A stretch of DNA of 64,000 nucleotides from Microbacterium sorbitolivorans (GTDB lineage Bacteria > Actinomycetota > Actinomycetes > Actinomycetales > Microbacteriaceae), in NCBI RefSeq assembly GCF_003327285.1, contig NZ_KZ848473.1, positions 992,001-1,056,000 of the forward strand, written 5' to 3'. This document shows positions 17,245 to 25,352 of the stretch, piece by piece. The notes beneath the pieces are model-generated. The model had not been told where the DNA came from. It searched no databases and saw only the letters and a program-made list of their open reading frames with translations. Every line of letters begins with the position of its first letter. Positions within the stretch are counted from its first letter, which is position 1. A program made the position numbers and the translations under genes.

Positions 17245-17607
17245 TTACGTCGCCTCATCGTCGAAGGGCGGCAGGTTATCGCTCGAGAACGTGTGGGCGA
17301 CGATGGGCGCTGACTGTCGGGGAGCTGCGGCCGCCGCCGCGGGGGCCGCGACGGGGGCGTCGTCGAGGAGGGCCTCGCGGATGATGCGGCGCGGGTCGTA
17401 CTGGCGCGGGTCGAGCTTTTTCCAGTCGACCTCGCCGAAGTCTTCCCCAACCTCCTGCTCGACACGGTTGCGCGCACCCTGGATGTACTCGCGCGCCTTG
17501 CGCGCGGTGCGCCCCAGCCATTCCGCGGCCTGGGGCAGTCGCTCGGGGCCGATCAAGATCGCCGCGATGACCGCGATCATGATGACCTTCTCGATGCTGA
17601 AGCCCAT
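17245..17607 (-). CDS. tatB: Sec-independent protein translocase TatB
   Basis: 120-residue protein with the Tat A/B signature: a single N-terminal membrane helix (VIMIAVIAAILIGPERLPQ with the family's conserved G-P after the helix), an amphipathic helix (WLGRTARKAREYIQGARN) and an acidic, Ala-rich tail. The extended, charged region after the amphipathic helix favours TatB over TatA. Such proteins form the substrate-receptor complex of the twin-arginine pathway with TatC, which is not encoded here. It converges with mrp, 6 bases apart. Confidence 0.85.
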   Translation of the reverse strand: MGFSIEKVIMIAVIAAILIGPERLPQAAEWLGRTARKAREYIQGARNRVEQEVGEDFGEVDWKKLDPRQYDPRRIIREALLDDAPVAAPAAAAAAPRQSAPIVAHTFSSDNLPPFDDEAT

Positions 17608-17613
17608 GGAGTC

Positions 17614-17619
17614 AGCCTA
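17614..17619 (-). promoter_or_regulatory. putative leaderless -10 of tatB
   Basis: TAGGCT 6 bases before ATG 17607. Confidence 0.45.
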
Positions 17620-17659
17620 GTGCCGCGGGCCCCGAAGAACCTTGACAGGCCGGGGTCAT

Positions 17660-17665
17660 TAATGT
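17660..17665 (+). promoter_or_regulatory. putative leaderless -10 of O-methyltransferase gene
   Basis: TAATGT 7 bases before ATG 17673. A TTGACA at 17642-17647 resembles a -35 but is only 12 bases away, so its role is doubtful. Confidence 0.35.
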
Positions 17666-17672
17666 GGAAGCT

Positions 17673-18302
17673 ATGAGCAGCTCCGCCCTCGCACGTTTTG
17701 CCCGCGAACAGGTCGTCGAGCCCGAGGCGATCGCCCGGGCCCGCCAGGCCGCGCTCGAGCTCGGAGCGGCGCCGATCAGCCCCCAGGTGGGCGCCCAGTG
17801 CGCCGTCATCGCGGCCGCGACCGGCGCGCGCTCGATCATCGAGATCGGCACGGGCGCGGGCGTCTCGGGGCTGTGGCTGCTACACGGCTCGCCCGACGCG
17901 GTGCTCACGACGATCGACAAGGAGCCGGAGCACCTGGCCGCGGCCCGCGAGGCCTTCGCCGCCGCGCGCGTTCCGATGGCCCGCGTGCGCGCGATCCGCG
18001 GCCGCGCCGCCGACGTCCTGCCGCGTATGAACGAGAAGGCATACGACGTCGTGTTCATCGACGCCGACCAGGATCAGATCATCGACTACGTCGCGCACGG
18101 CCTGCGCCTCGTGCGCCCTGGCGGCACGGTGCTCGTGCCGCGCGTGCTCGCGGGCGGGCGGGTCGCGGATCCGGTGGCGCGCGATGCGCACACGAGCGAT
18201 CTGCGCAACCTCATCTCCGAGACGCTCGGGTCGGCGTCGGTGTTTGCCTCGCTGCAGACGGCCGAGGAGGGCCTGCTGCAGATCACGCTCCCCCGCGCGT
18301 AA
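17673..18302 (+). CDS. SAM-dependent O-methyltransferase
   Basis: 209-residue class I methyltransferase of the O-methyltransferase family 3 (catechol/caffeoyl-CoA type). Motif I IIEIGTGAGVSGLWLL near residue 50 binds SAM, DKEP binds the ribose, and FIDADQDQIIDYV carries the conserved Asp involved in metal and substrate binding. Many actinobacteria have one such gene near tatB/mrp; the natural acceptor is unknown. In-frame GTG 17664 lies three codons upstream, but ATG 17673 fits the family length. Confidence 0.85.
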   Translation: MSSSALARFAREQVVEPEAIARARQAALELGAAPISPQVGAQCAVIAAATGARSIIEIGTGAGVSGLWLLHGSPDAVLTTIDKEPEHLAAAREAFAAARVPMARVRAIRGRAADVLPRMNEKAYDVVFIDADQDQIIDYVAHGLRLVRPGGTVLVPRVLAGGRVADPVARDAHTSDLRNLISETLGSASVFASLQTAEEGLLQITLPRA

Positions 18303-18313
18303 GGCGGGAATGC

Positions 18314-18347
18314 CGAAGGGCCGGATCCAGATGGATCCGGCCCTTCG
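18314..18347. terminator. strong bidirectional terminator hairpin
   Basis: A perfect 15-base stem (18314-18328 with 18333-18347) with an AGAT loop lies between convergent genes. Each arm includes a GGATCC. Confidence 0.8.
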
Positions 18348-18359
18348 TTGTCAGGTCGC

Positions 18360-18533
18360 TCAGGCTGCCTCGACGACGCTCGCGAGAACGCCGTGCAGCT
18401 CCTTCGCTTCGTCGTCGTTCACGGAGACGACGAGGCGTCCACCGCCCTCAAGCGGGACGCGAACGATGATGAGGCGCCCTTCCTTGACGGCCTCCATGGG
18501 TCCGTCTCCGGTGCGCGGCTTCATAGCAGCCAT
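18360..18533 (-). CDS. DUF3117 family small protein
   Basis: 57-residue protein beginning MAAMKPRTGDGPMEAVKEGR, a short family conserved throughout actinobacteria and without known function. It is a compact, charged beta-rich sequence with no cysteines. Start ATG 18533 is supported by AAGGGGAG about 6 bases upstream, one of the stronger ribosome sites in the window, consistent with high expression. It is monocistronic and flanked downstream by a strong hairpin. Confidence 0.88.
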   Translation of the reverse strand: MAAMKPRTGDGPMEAVKEGRLIIVRVPLEGGGRLVVSVNDDEAKELHGVLASVVEAA

Positions 18534-18615
18534 AGGTAGCTCCCCTTCTAGATTGGTCATACACATTCTACAGGGCGATCGTTCAGGGAACCGCTTTTCG
18601 GAGTGTCACGCGGCG

Positions 18616-19875
18616 TCACGGAATGAAGTAGAACGTGTTGCCGTGGCCATACATCGCATGTATCCACCAGAACTGCAACGCCGTCAGGCCGACGAGGATC
18701 AGCACCCTCGATTCGCGCAGCAGACGGGGCGTCGCGAGCGCCCCCGCGGCGAGCGGCGCGAGAGGCAGGAGCAGGCGGAACACGCTCGACTGGGGGAACA
18801 CGACGAGCGCCGTGTACACGAGGTAGCTCGCGCCCCACAGCTTCGTCTCGATGCCGAGGCCGTGCACGGCCGGCAGGAAGAACAGGCCGATGGCGCACGC
18901 GGCGATGACCGCGACGAGCAGGTAGCCGGCGGCGTGCGGGATGCCCCAGATGCCCGACCACGCCCTGGCCGCCTGGAGCCACCCCTCACCGGGGAAGAAC
19001 CCGCCCTGCTCGCCGACCCAGCCGCTGCGCCACGCCAGCTCGGTCTCGAGGTAGGCGTCGGGGTTGCCGGTGACGGTGTTCGCGATCACGGGCCACGCGA
19101 AACCGAGCACGGTGCCGAGGGCGCCGGTCGCGAGGATGTGCACGACCTCGCGGCGCTCGATCGGCCGCTCGGCGCGGTGGCGGATCCGCCAGAGGCCGTA
19201 GAGGGCGATCGTGAGGGGCAGCGCGAGCTCGCCGGGGCGCGTGAACGCCATCGCCGGGATGATCGCGTAGAGCCACCACCACGACTCGTTCTTGATCGCC
19301 ACGAGGGCCCACACGACGAGCGCGAGGAAGAGCGCCTCGGCGTAGCCGACCTGGAACATCAGCGCGAGGGGCCCGAAGGCGACGAACGCCGTGGCCCACA
19401 GGGCGCGCACGCGGCCCAGGCGGTCGACCAGGAGGGCGTGGACGCCCCAGCAGGCGAAGAAGCCGGCCACGAGCGAGATGATCGCCGCGGAGACGGCCCA
19501 CGCCTCGGCGACCGCCCACACGTCGTCGCTGCCGAAGCCCGCCCCCGGCACGATCGCGGCGAGGATCCGCGCGAGCCACGGGTAGACCGGCATGAACGCC
19601 CAGGCGTTCTGCTGCGCCTGGCCGTTCTCATCGACGGGGATCTCGCCCGGGTAGCCGTTGAGGGCGATCTCGCGGTACCATGCGGCGTCCCAGCCCGAGA
19701 TGTAGGCGAGCATCGAGGGGTCGGCGCCGTGGCGGCCGTCCTCGGGCGCGAGCGACGAGCTCAGCGAGACGAGCACCGTCGTGACGATGCGCGCCACGAC
19801 ATACACCGCGAGCACGCGCGCCCATACGGGCAGCGTGAGGAGTGCTCGCGGGCGCGTCAGCGTGCGCTCAGCCAC
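18616..19875 (-). CDS. polytopic mannosyltransferase-like membrane protein (PIG-V type)
   Basis: 419-residue integral membrane protein with about nine to ten hydrophobic segments. The first extracytoplasmic loop carries SGWDAAWYREIALNGYPGE, the signature of the PIG-V/GT-C glycosyltransferase family that uses polyprenyl-phosphate-linked mannose. A role in glycosylating lipids or secreted proteins is inferred; the acceptor is unknown. GTG 19875 overlaps the end of dapE by 19 bases, so it is probably co-translated with it. A TTG or later start cannot be excluded. Confidence 0.72.
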   Translation of the reverse strand: MAERTLTRPRALLTLPVWARVLAVYVVARIVTTVLVSLSSSLAPEDGRHGADPSMLAYISGWDAAWYREIALNGYPGEIPVDENGQAQQNAWAFMPVYPWLARILAAIVPGAGFGSDDVWAVAEAWAVSAAIISLVAGFFACWGVHALLVDRLGRVRALWATAFVAFGPLALMFQVGYAEALFLALVVWALVAIKNESWWWLYAIIPAMAFTRPGELALPLTIALYGLWRIRHRAERPIERREVVHILATGALGTVLGFAWPVIANTVTGNPDAYLETELAWRSGWVGEQGGFFPGEGWLQAARAWSGIWGIPHAAGYLLVAVIAACAIGLFFLPAVHGLGIETKLWGASYLVYTALVVFPQSSVFRLLLPLAPLAAGALATPRLLRESRVLILVGLTALQFWWIHAMYGHGNTFYFIP

Positions 19876-20927
19876 GCCCGCAGGCCATTCTCGACGGCGT
19901 CGATCTGCGCGACGGGCACGCGCTCCTCGTCGTGATGCGCGAGCTGGCCATCGCCCGGGCCGTAGTTGACGGCGGGGATACCGAGCTCGCTGAAGCGGGC
20001 GACGTCGGTCCAGCCGTACTTCGGCTTCGGCGCGCCCCCGACCGCTTCCGCGAAGGAGCGCGCGAGGGGCGCGTCGAGGCCGGGGCGGGCGCCGCCGGAG
20101 AGGTCGGTGATCTCGACGTCGTACTCGTCGAAGAACGCCGTCACGCGGCGCACGGCCTCCTCGGCCGACTTGTCGGGCGCGAAGCGGTAGTTGACCTCGA
20201 CCTCGCACAGGTCGGGGATCACGTTGCCCGCGATGCCGCCCGAGATGCGCACCGCGTTCAGGCCCTCGCGGTAGTCGAGCCCGTCGACCGTGACGGTCTT
20301 GGCGGTGTAGCCCGCGAGCTTCGTCAGGATCGGCGCAGCGAAGTGGATCGCGTTCTCGCCCTTCCAGCTGCGCGCGCTGTGCGAGCGCATGCCGCGGGTG
20401 CGCACGACGGCGCGGAGCGTGCCGTTGCAGCCGCCCTCGATGCCGCCGTTCGACGGCTCGCCGAGGATCGCGAAGGATCCCTCGAGCAGCTCCGGGCGGG
20501 TGCGCGCGAGGCGGCCGAGGCCGTTCTTGACCGCCGCGACCTCCTCGTTGTCGTACCAGACCCACGTGACGTCGTAGACCGGATCCGTGAGCTCGGCCGC
20601 GAGCTTCAGCTGCACGGCGACCCCCGCCTTCATGTCGACGGTGCCGCGGCCCCAGATGTAGGGCTCGCCGTCCTCCTCGATCATGCGCGTCGGCAGGTTT
20701 TCGTTGATCGGGACCGTGTCGAGGTGCCCCGCGATGATGACGCGGGTGTCGCGGCCCAGGTTCGTGCGCGCGACGACGGCATCGCCGTCGCGGATCACCT
20801 CGAGGTGCGGATACGCCGCCAGCGCCTCCGCGACGAGATCGGCGAGATACTTCTCGTCGCCGGACTCACTCGGCACGTCGCAAATGGTGCGAGTGATCTG
20901 GGCAGAAGACGCGGTGAGGTCAAGCAT
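19857..20927 (-). CDS. dapE: succinyl-diaminopimelate desuccinylase
   Basis: 356-residue M20 metallopeptidase that hydrolyses N-succinyl-LL-diaminopimelate to LL-DAP in lysine and peptidoglycan synthesis. Zinc ligands and catalytic residues are visible in IAGHLDTVP (His, catalytic Asp), GRGTVDMKAG (bridging Asp), YDNEEV (catalytic Glu), LGEPS and the C-terminal GQLAHHDEE (His). RMRSHSARSW-like dimer contacts (GMRSHSARSW) are also present. It is divergent from dapD with only 25 bases between them, an arrangement that would coordinate two steps of the same pathway. Confidence 0.93.
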   Translation of the reverse strand: MLDLTASSAQITRTICDVPSESGDEKYLADLVAEALAAYPHLEVIRDGDAVVARTNLGRDTRVIIAGHLDTVPINENLPTRMIEEDGEPYIWGRGTVDMKAGVAVQLKLAAELTDPVYDVTWVWYDNEEVAAVKNGLGRLARTRPELLEGSFAILGEPSNGGIEGGCNGTLRAVVRTRGMRSHSARSWKGENAIHFAAPILTKLAGYTAKTVTVDGLDYREGLNAVRISGGIAGNVIPDLCEVEVNYRFAPDKSAEEAVRRVTAFFDEYDVEITDLSGGARPGLDAPLARSFAEAVGGAPKPKYGWTDVARFSELGIPAVNYGPGDGQLAHHDEERVPVAQIDAVENGLRAWLSAR

Positions 20928-20933
20928 GCCCCC

Positions 20934-20946
20934 AGCCTATTAGCCT
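20934..20946. promoter_or_regulatory. back-to-back leaderless promoters of dapE and dapD
   Basis: In the 25-base divergent spacer, TAGGCT on the minus strand (20934-20939) is 6 bases from ATG 20927 and TAGCCT on the plus strand (20941-20946) is 6 bases from ATG 20953. The two -10 hexamers are one base apart, so RNA polymerase could occupy only one at a time. Confidence 0.5.
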
Positions 20947-20952
20947 GGAGGT

Positions 20953-21906
20953 ATGACTGAAACGCGCTGGGCCTCCGGAGTCGGTATCGCCACCACGGCG
21001 GCCGACGGATCCATCCTCGACACCTGGTACCCCTCCCCCGTTCTCGCGCCCCTCGCGGGCCGCGACGTGGCCGCAGAGCGCGCCGCGCTCGAGCCGCAGA
21101 CCGGATCCGACGAACGACTCGGCACGTCGACCGCCGTTGTCGAGATCGAGATCGACCTCGACGCCGCCGTCGGATCCGTGTCCGACGCCTACCTGCGCCT
21201 GCACCTGCTCTCGCACCTGCTCGCGGCGCCCAACACCATCAACCTCGACGGCATCTTCGGGCACCTGCCCAACAACGCATGGACCAACGCGGGCCCGACG
21301 ACGCCCGAGTTCGCCGCCGCGAACCTCGCGTCGATGAAGCGCGCCAGCATCCAGGTATACGCGCAGGACAAGTTCCCGCGCCTCACCGACTACGTCCTCC
21401 CCGAGGGCGTGCGCATCGCCGACGGATCCCGTGCCCGCCTCGGCGCGCACCTCGCCCCCGGAACCGTCGTCATGCACGAGGGCTTCGTCAACTTCAACGC
21501 CGGCACCGTCGGCACCTCGATGGTCGAGGGCCGCATCTCGCAGGGCGTTATCGTCGGCGACGGATCCGACATCGGCGGCGGCGCCTCGATCATGGGCACT
21601 CTGTCGGGCGGCGGCACGCACCGCGTCTCGGTCGGCTCGCGCAGCCTCCTCGGCGCGAACTCCGGCATCGGCATCTCGCTCGGCGACGACTGCGTCGTCG
21701 AGGCCGGCCTCTACATCACCGCCGGCACGAAGGTCGTTCTCGTGAGCGAACCGAAGACGGCCGACGGCTCGTTCCAGACCGTCAAGGCGTCGCAGCTCTC
21801 CGGCGTCAACGGTGTGCTGTTCCTGCGCAACTCGGTCACGGGCGCCATCGAGGCCCGCCGCCGCCAGGGCGTCGGCGTCACGCTGAACGAGGCGCTCCAC
21901 GCCTAA
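20953..21906 (+). CDS. dapD: tetrahydrodipicolinate N-succinyltransferase
   Basis: 317-residue trimeric left-handed beta-helix acyltransferase that succinylates tetrahydrodipicolinate, the step that commits to the succinylase branch. The hexapeptide-repeat region runs from about residue 150 to 265 ([37 protein letters not shown]). The N-terminal domain is the longer actinobacterial type, not the E. coli type. It ends at a strong terminator. The gene is rich in GGATCC, with five copies. Confidence 0.93.
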   Translation: MTETRWASGVGIATTAADGSILDTWYPSPVLAPLAGRDVAAERAALEPQTGSDERLGTSTAVVEIEIDLDAAVGSVSDAYLRLHLLSHLLAAPNTINLDGIFGHLPNNAWTNAGPTTPEFAAANLASMKRASIQVYAQDKFPRLTDYVLPEGVRIADGSRARLGAHLAPGTVVMHEGFVNFNAGTVGTSMVEGRISQGVIVGDGSDIGGGASIMGTLSGGGTHRVSVGSRSLLGANSGIGISLGDDCVVEAGLYITAGTKVVLVSEPKTADGSFQTVKASQLSGVNGVLFLRNSVTGAIEARRRQGVGVTLNEALHA

Positions 21907-21920
21907 CCCGTCCGGGTACG

Positions 21921-21960
21921 CGAAAGGCGGCCGATCCCTTCCGGGACGGCCGCCTTTTCG
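21921..21960. terminator. terminator between dapD and gltA
   Basis: An 11-base stem (AAAGGCGGCCG with its complement, one flanking bulge) is followed by TTTT on the plus strand. It is bidirectional between the convergent dapD and gltA. Confidence 0.8.
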
Positions 21961-21970
21961 TTGGCGAAGC

Positions 21971-23266
21971 TTACTTCGTGGGGTAGTTACGCTCGGCGGG
22001 GCCGACGTAGAGCTGCTGCGGGCGGCCGATCTTGCCCTGGCGGTCGAGGTTCTGCTCGCGCCACTGGGCGAGCCAACCGGGCAGGCGGCCGATCGCGAAG
22101 AGCACCGTGAAGACGCTCGTCGGGAAGCCCATCGCCTTGTAGATGACGCCGGTGTAGAAGTCGACGTTCGGGTACAGGTTGCGCGCCTGGAAGTACTCGT
22201 CGTTGAGGGCGATCTCCTCGAGTTCCTTCGCCATGTCGAGCAGCGGGTCGTTCACGCCGAGCGCCTCGAGTACCTCGTCGGCCGAGGCCTTGACGATCTT
22301 GGCGCGCGGGTCGTAGTTCTTGTAGACGCGGTGCCCGAAGCCCATGAGCTTCACGCCGTCTTCCTTATTCTTGACGCGCTCGACGAAGCGGGAGACGCTC
22401 TCGCCCGACTCGCGGATCTGGCCGAGCATGCGCAGCACGGCCTCGTTCGCGCCGCCGTGCAGCGGGCCCGAGAGCGCCTGGATGCCGGCCGAGACCGAGG
22501 CGAACTGGTTCGCGCCCGTCGAGGCGACGAGGCGCACCGTCGAGGTCGACGCGTTCTGCTCGTGGTCTTCGTGCAGGATCAGCAGGCGCTCGAGCGCCTT
22601 CGCCATGACGGGGTTGATCTCGTACGGCTCGGCCATGACGCCGAAGTTCAGGCGCAGGAAGTTCTCGACGTACCCGAGCGAGTTGTCGGGGTACAGGAAC
22701 GCCTGGCCGCTCGCGGTCTTGTGCGCGTACGCCGCGATGACCGGAAGCTTCGCGAGGAGGCGAATGATGTTCATGTCGACGTGCTCGGGGTTGTCGGGAT
22801 CCGACTGGTCCGAATAGTAGGTCGAGAGCGCGCTCGTCGCCGACGAGAGCACGGCCATCGGGTGCGCGCCCGACGGCAGGGCCGAGAAGAACCGCTTGAG
22901 GTCTTCGTGCAGCAGCGTGTGGCGACGGATCTTCTCGTCGAACTCGCCGAGCTCATCCGCCGTCGGCAGCTCGCCGTAAATCAGCAGCCAGGCGACCTCG
23001 AGGAAGCTCGAGTTCGCGGCGAGCTGCTCGATCGGGTAACCGCGGTGGCGGAGGATGCCCGCCTCGCCGTCGATGTACGTGATCTTCGACTTCGTCGACG
23101 CTGTGTTCACGAACCCGTAGTCGAGGGCCGTGTAACCGGTCTGCTTCGAGAGGGTCGATACGTCGATCGTCGGCTTACCGTCAACCGCCGGCAAAACCGG
23201 GAATTCGGCGATCTTGTCACCGATCGTCAGAGTGGCCTTCTCGGGCAGGGTTCCCGCGTCGCTCAC
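21971..23266 (-). CDS. gltA: citrate synthase
   Basis: 431-residue type II citrate synthase that condenses acetyl-CoA and oxaloacetate. Catalytic and substrate-binding motifs are intact: LHEDHEQNASTSTVR, SGPLHGGANEAVLRML (catalytic His), GFGHRVYKNYDPRA (His and Arg) and the catalytic Asp in NVDFYTGVIYKAMGF. The N-terminal beta domain typical of the NADH-sensitive long form is present. Start GTG 23266 is chosen because AGGAGG lies 4 bases upstream; an in-frame ATG three codons earlier contains that site and is unlikely. Confidence 0.95.
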   Translation of the reverse strand: MSDAGTLPEKATLTIGDKIAEFPVLPAVDGKPTIDVSTLSKQTGYTALDYGFVNTASTKSKITYIDGEAGILRHRGYPIEQLAANSSFLEVAWLLIYGELPTADELGEFDEKIRRHTLLHEDLKRFFSALPSGAHPMAVLSSATSALSTYYSDQSDPDNPEHVDMNIIRLLAKLPVIAAYAHKTASGQAFLYPDNSLGYVENFLRLNFGVMAEPYEINPVMAKALERLLILHEDHEQNASTSTVRLVASTGANQFASVSAGIQALSGPLHGGANEAVLRMLGQIRESGESVSRFVERVKNKEDGVKLMGFGHRVYKNYDPRAKIVKASADEVLEALGVNDPLLDMAKELEEIALNDEYFQARNLYPNVDFYTGVIYKAMGFPTSVFTVLFAIGRLPGWLAQWREQNLDRQGKIGRPQQLYVGPAERNYPTK

Positions 23267-23403
23267 GGCGCCTCCTCGCATTCGTCTGTGTTCAAGCGGT
23301 GGAATCGCCCGCGTGATGCGCGGTGACCCCGCCATAGCCTACCGGCACCGGCAGGCCTATGTTGGTTTCATCAATGTATGGGGATTTTGTCTAGCAATAC
23401 GCG

Positions 23404-24516
23404 CTAAACAATCGCGCCGCGGAGTCTTTCTGCGGCGTCATGGATGCGCTCGTCGCTCGCCGTGAGCGACAACCGCACATGGTTCGGGTAGTGGTCTCCG
23501 TAGAAGACGCCGGGGCCCGCGAGGATCCCGAGCTCGGCGAGCCGACCCATCGATTCCCAGGCGCCGCGCCCCTCGGTGATCCACAGGTAGAGGCCCGCCT
23601 CGCTGCCGTCGACGCGGAAGCCCGCGGCCTCGACCGCCGGCTTCAGCGCCTCGCGGCGCGCGTGGTAGATCTCGCGCTGGCGATCGACGTGCTCGTCGTC
23701 GCCCAGCGCGACGGTCATCGCGTGCTGTACCGGTGCCGGGGGCATGAGCCCCAGGTGCTTGCGGTTCTTCAGCAGCTGCGACACGATCGCGGCGTCGCCC
23801 GCGACGAACGCGGCACGGTAGCCGGCGAGGTTCGACTGCTTGCTGAGCGAGTAGACGCTCAGCAGCCCGTCGAGCGAGTCGCCCGCGACCCGCGGATCCA
23901 GGATGCTCGGGATCCGCTCGGCGTCCCACGGCGCGTCCCAGCCGAGCTCGGCGTAACACTCGTCGCTCGCGATGATCGCGCCGATCTCGCGCGCCCGGAC
24001 CACCGCGGCGCGCAGCTCCTCGGCGCTCCAGACGCGGCCGTCGGGGTTGCCCGGCGAGTTGATCCAGACGAGCTTGGTGCCCTCGGGCCACTCGGCGGGG
24101 TCGTCGGCGGCGACCGGCTTCGCGTCGGCGACGCGCGCTCCGACGTCGTACGTCGGGTAGGCGGCACGCGGGTGGACGACGATGTCGCCCTCCCCCAACC
24201 CCAGGAGCAGCGGCAGGAGCGCCACGAGTTCCTTCGACCCGATCGTCGGGATCACGTTGGCGTCGGTCAGCCCGCTCACGCCCCGGCGGCGCTCATACCA
24301 GCCGCGGATCGCGGCGCGAACCTCGACCGAGCCGGCGGCCGTCGGGTACGCGTGGGCGTCGGTGGCCTCGATCAGCGCCTCGCGGATGATCGCGGGCGTC
24401 GGGTCGGTCGGGGATCCGATCGACAGATCACAGATGCCCTCGGGGTGCTGCCGCGCGCGCTCCGCGAACGGCACAACCTTGTCCCAGGGATAGTCGTCGA
24501 GGTCGTTGATGGACAT
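23404..24516 (-). CDS. dapC: succinyldiaminopimelate transaminase
   Basis: 370-residue class I/II PLP aminotransferase that makes N-succinyl-LL-DAP from the keto acid produced by DapD. PLP-site motifs are visible: INSPGNPDG, SDECYAELGW and the Schiff-base lysine in YSLSKQSNLAGYR; the C-terminal HVRLSLTASDERI has the carboxylate-binding Arg. The gene follows fdxA on the same strand, the standard actinobacterial arrangement, with a separate -10 just before it. With dapD and dapE within 5 kb the window encodes three consecutive steps. Confidence 0.9.
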   Translation of the reverse strand: MSINDLDDYPWDKVVPFAERARQHPEGICDLSIGSPTDPTPAIIREALIEATDAHAYPTAAGSVEVRAAIRGWYERRRGVSGLTDANVIPTIGSKELVALLPLLLGLGEGDIVVHPRAAYPTYDVGARVADAKPVAADDPAEWPEGTKLVWINSPGNPDGRVWSAEELRAAVVRAREIGAIIASDECYAELGWDAPWDAERIPSILDPRVAGDSLDGLLSVYSLSKQSNLAGYRAAFVAGDAAIVSQLLKNRKHLGLMPPAPVQHAMTVALGDDEHVDRQREIYHARREALKPAVEAAGFRVDGSEAGLYLWITEGRGAWESMGRLAELGILAGPGVFYGDHYPNHVRLSLTASDERIHDAAERLRGAIV

Positions 24517-24522
24517 GCAAAA

Positions 24523-24528
24523 ACCTTA
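24523..24528 (-). promoter_or_regulatory. putative leaderless -10 of dapC
   Basis: TAAGGT 6 bases before ATG 24516. Confidence 0.45.
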
Positions 24529-24596
24529 CCGTCGGGGCAGCATGCTCCGCGCGCGAGTGGCCGGAGCAGACATGCCGCGGCCGAGCTCGGACGCGC

Positions 24597-24917
24597 TCAG
24601 ACGCCCTGAGGGGGAAGTGCGGCGATGATCGGGTGATCCTTCGGGATCACGCCCACCTTGGCGGCGCCGCCGGGAGAGCCGACGCCCTCGAAGAACTCGA
24701 CGTTCGCCTTGTAGTAGTCGGACCACTCGTCCGGCAGATCGTCTTCGTAGTAGATCGCCTCGACGGGGCACACGGGCTCGCAGGCGCCGCAGTCGACGCA
24801 CTCGTCGGGGTGGATATAGAGGCTACGTTCGCCCTCGTAAATGCAGTCGACCGGGCATTCATCGATGCAGGCCCGGTCTTTAACATCGACACAGGGAAGG
24901 GCGATCACGTAAGTCAC
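24597..24917 (-). CDS. fdxA: 7Fe ferredoxin
   Basis: 106-residue ferredoxin with an N-terminal bacterial-type double cluster region. Cysteines in [20 protein letters not shown] and [19 protein letters not shown] provide one [3Fe-4S] and one [4Fe-4S] site; the acidic C-terminal extension is usual for actinobacterial FdxA. It serves as a low-potential electron carrier, possibly for cytochrome P450 or other reductases. GTG 24917 follows TAGAAT by 6 bases. It is upstream of dapC. Confidence 0.93.
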   Translation of the reverse strand: MTYVIALPCVDVKDRACIDECPVDCIYEGERSLYIHPDECVDCGACEPVCPVEAIYYEDDLPDEWSDYYKANVEFFEGVGSPGGAAKVGVIPKDHPIIAALPPQGV

Positions 24918-24923
24918 ACCCTT

Positions 24924-24929
24924 ATTCTA
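24924..24929 (-). promoter_or_regulatory. putative leaderless -10 of fdxA
   Basis: TAGAAT, a near-consensus -10, 6 bases before GTG 24917. Confidence 0.55.
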
Positions 24930-24964
24930 GCCGCGGCGTCTGACGATCGCCTCGAAGGAATGCC

Positions 24965-25348
24965 TTACTCGGCGACCTGCCGCGCCGGGCGGATCCGCGG
25001 CCACGCCGCGACCCCCACGACGATCAGGGTCAGCGCCGCCATCCAGACGATCCCGTAGGGAAACTCGCCCTCGGCGGCCTGGGGCACCACGACGGATCCG
25101 CCGGGCCCGCGCCCCGAGAACAGCGCCATGGCGCCGAGCATGCCGAAGCCCGCCCACCAGACGACGCCACGCTCTTCAATCAGCAAACGCACCGCAACGA
25201 GAATCGCGGCGCAGGCCACGCACGCCACGACCAGCCCGACGGGAATCGGGCCGGCCGTGTAGGCGTGCGTGATCGTGCCGGCCACGCCGAACACGGCCCC
25301 CGCCACGAGGGCGAGGATCCATGTCACGATGCGGGCCGGCCACGTCAC
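24965..25348 (-). CDS. four-helix membrane protein, function unknown
   Basis: 127-residue hydrophobic protein with four predicted membrane helices: about residues 7-29, 37-57, 64-82 and 99-117. There are no recognisable catalytic residues; a short Gly-rich loop (GRGPGGS) separates helices 3 and 4. It starts only 4 bases after the typA stop, so it is probably expressed by read-through from typA. I do not recognise a characterised family. Confidence 0.7.
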   Translation of the reverse strand: MTWPARIVTWILALVAGAVFGVAGTITHAYTAGPIPVGLVVACVACAAILVAVRLLIEERGVVWWAGFGMLGAMALFSGRGPGGSVVVPQAAEGEFPYGIVWMAALTLIVVGVAAWPRIRPARQVAE

Positions 25349-25352
25349 GGGA

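Noticed and set aside
15585..17384. Open frame of about 600 codons spanning DUF1003, mrp and tatB
   Set aside because: Composition is low-complexity Arg/Pro/Gly and it overlaps three genes with clear family motifs.
17642..17665. TTGACA plus TAATGT as a full sigma-70 promoter
   Set aside because: Spacer is only 12 bases; only the -10 is kept as a candidate.
21971..23335. Longer citrate synthase start at 23335
   Set aside because: The extra N-terminal 23 residues are Arg/Pro-rich and unlike the family; a strong ribosome site supports GTG 23266.
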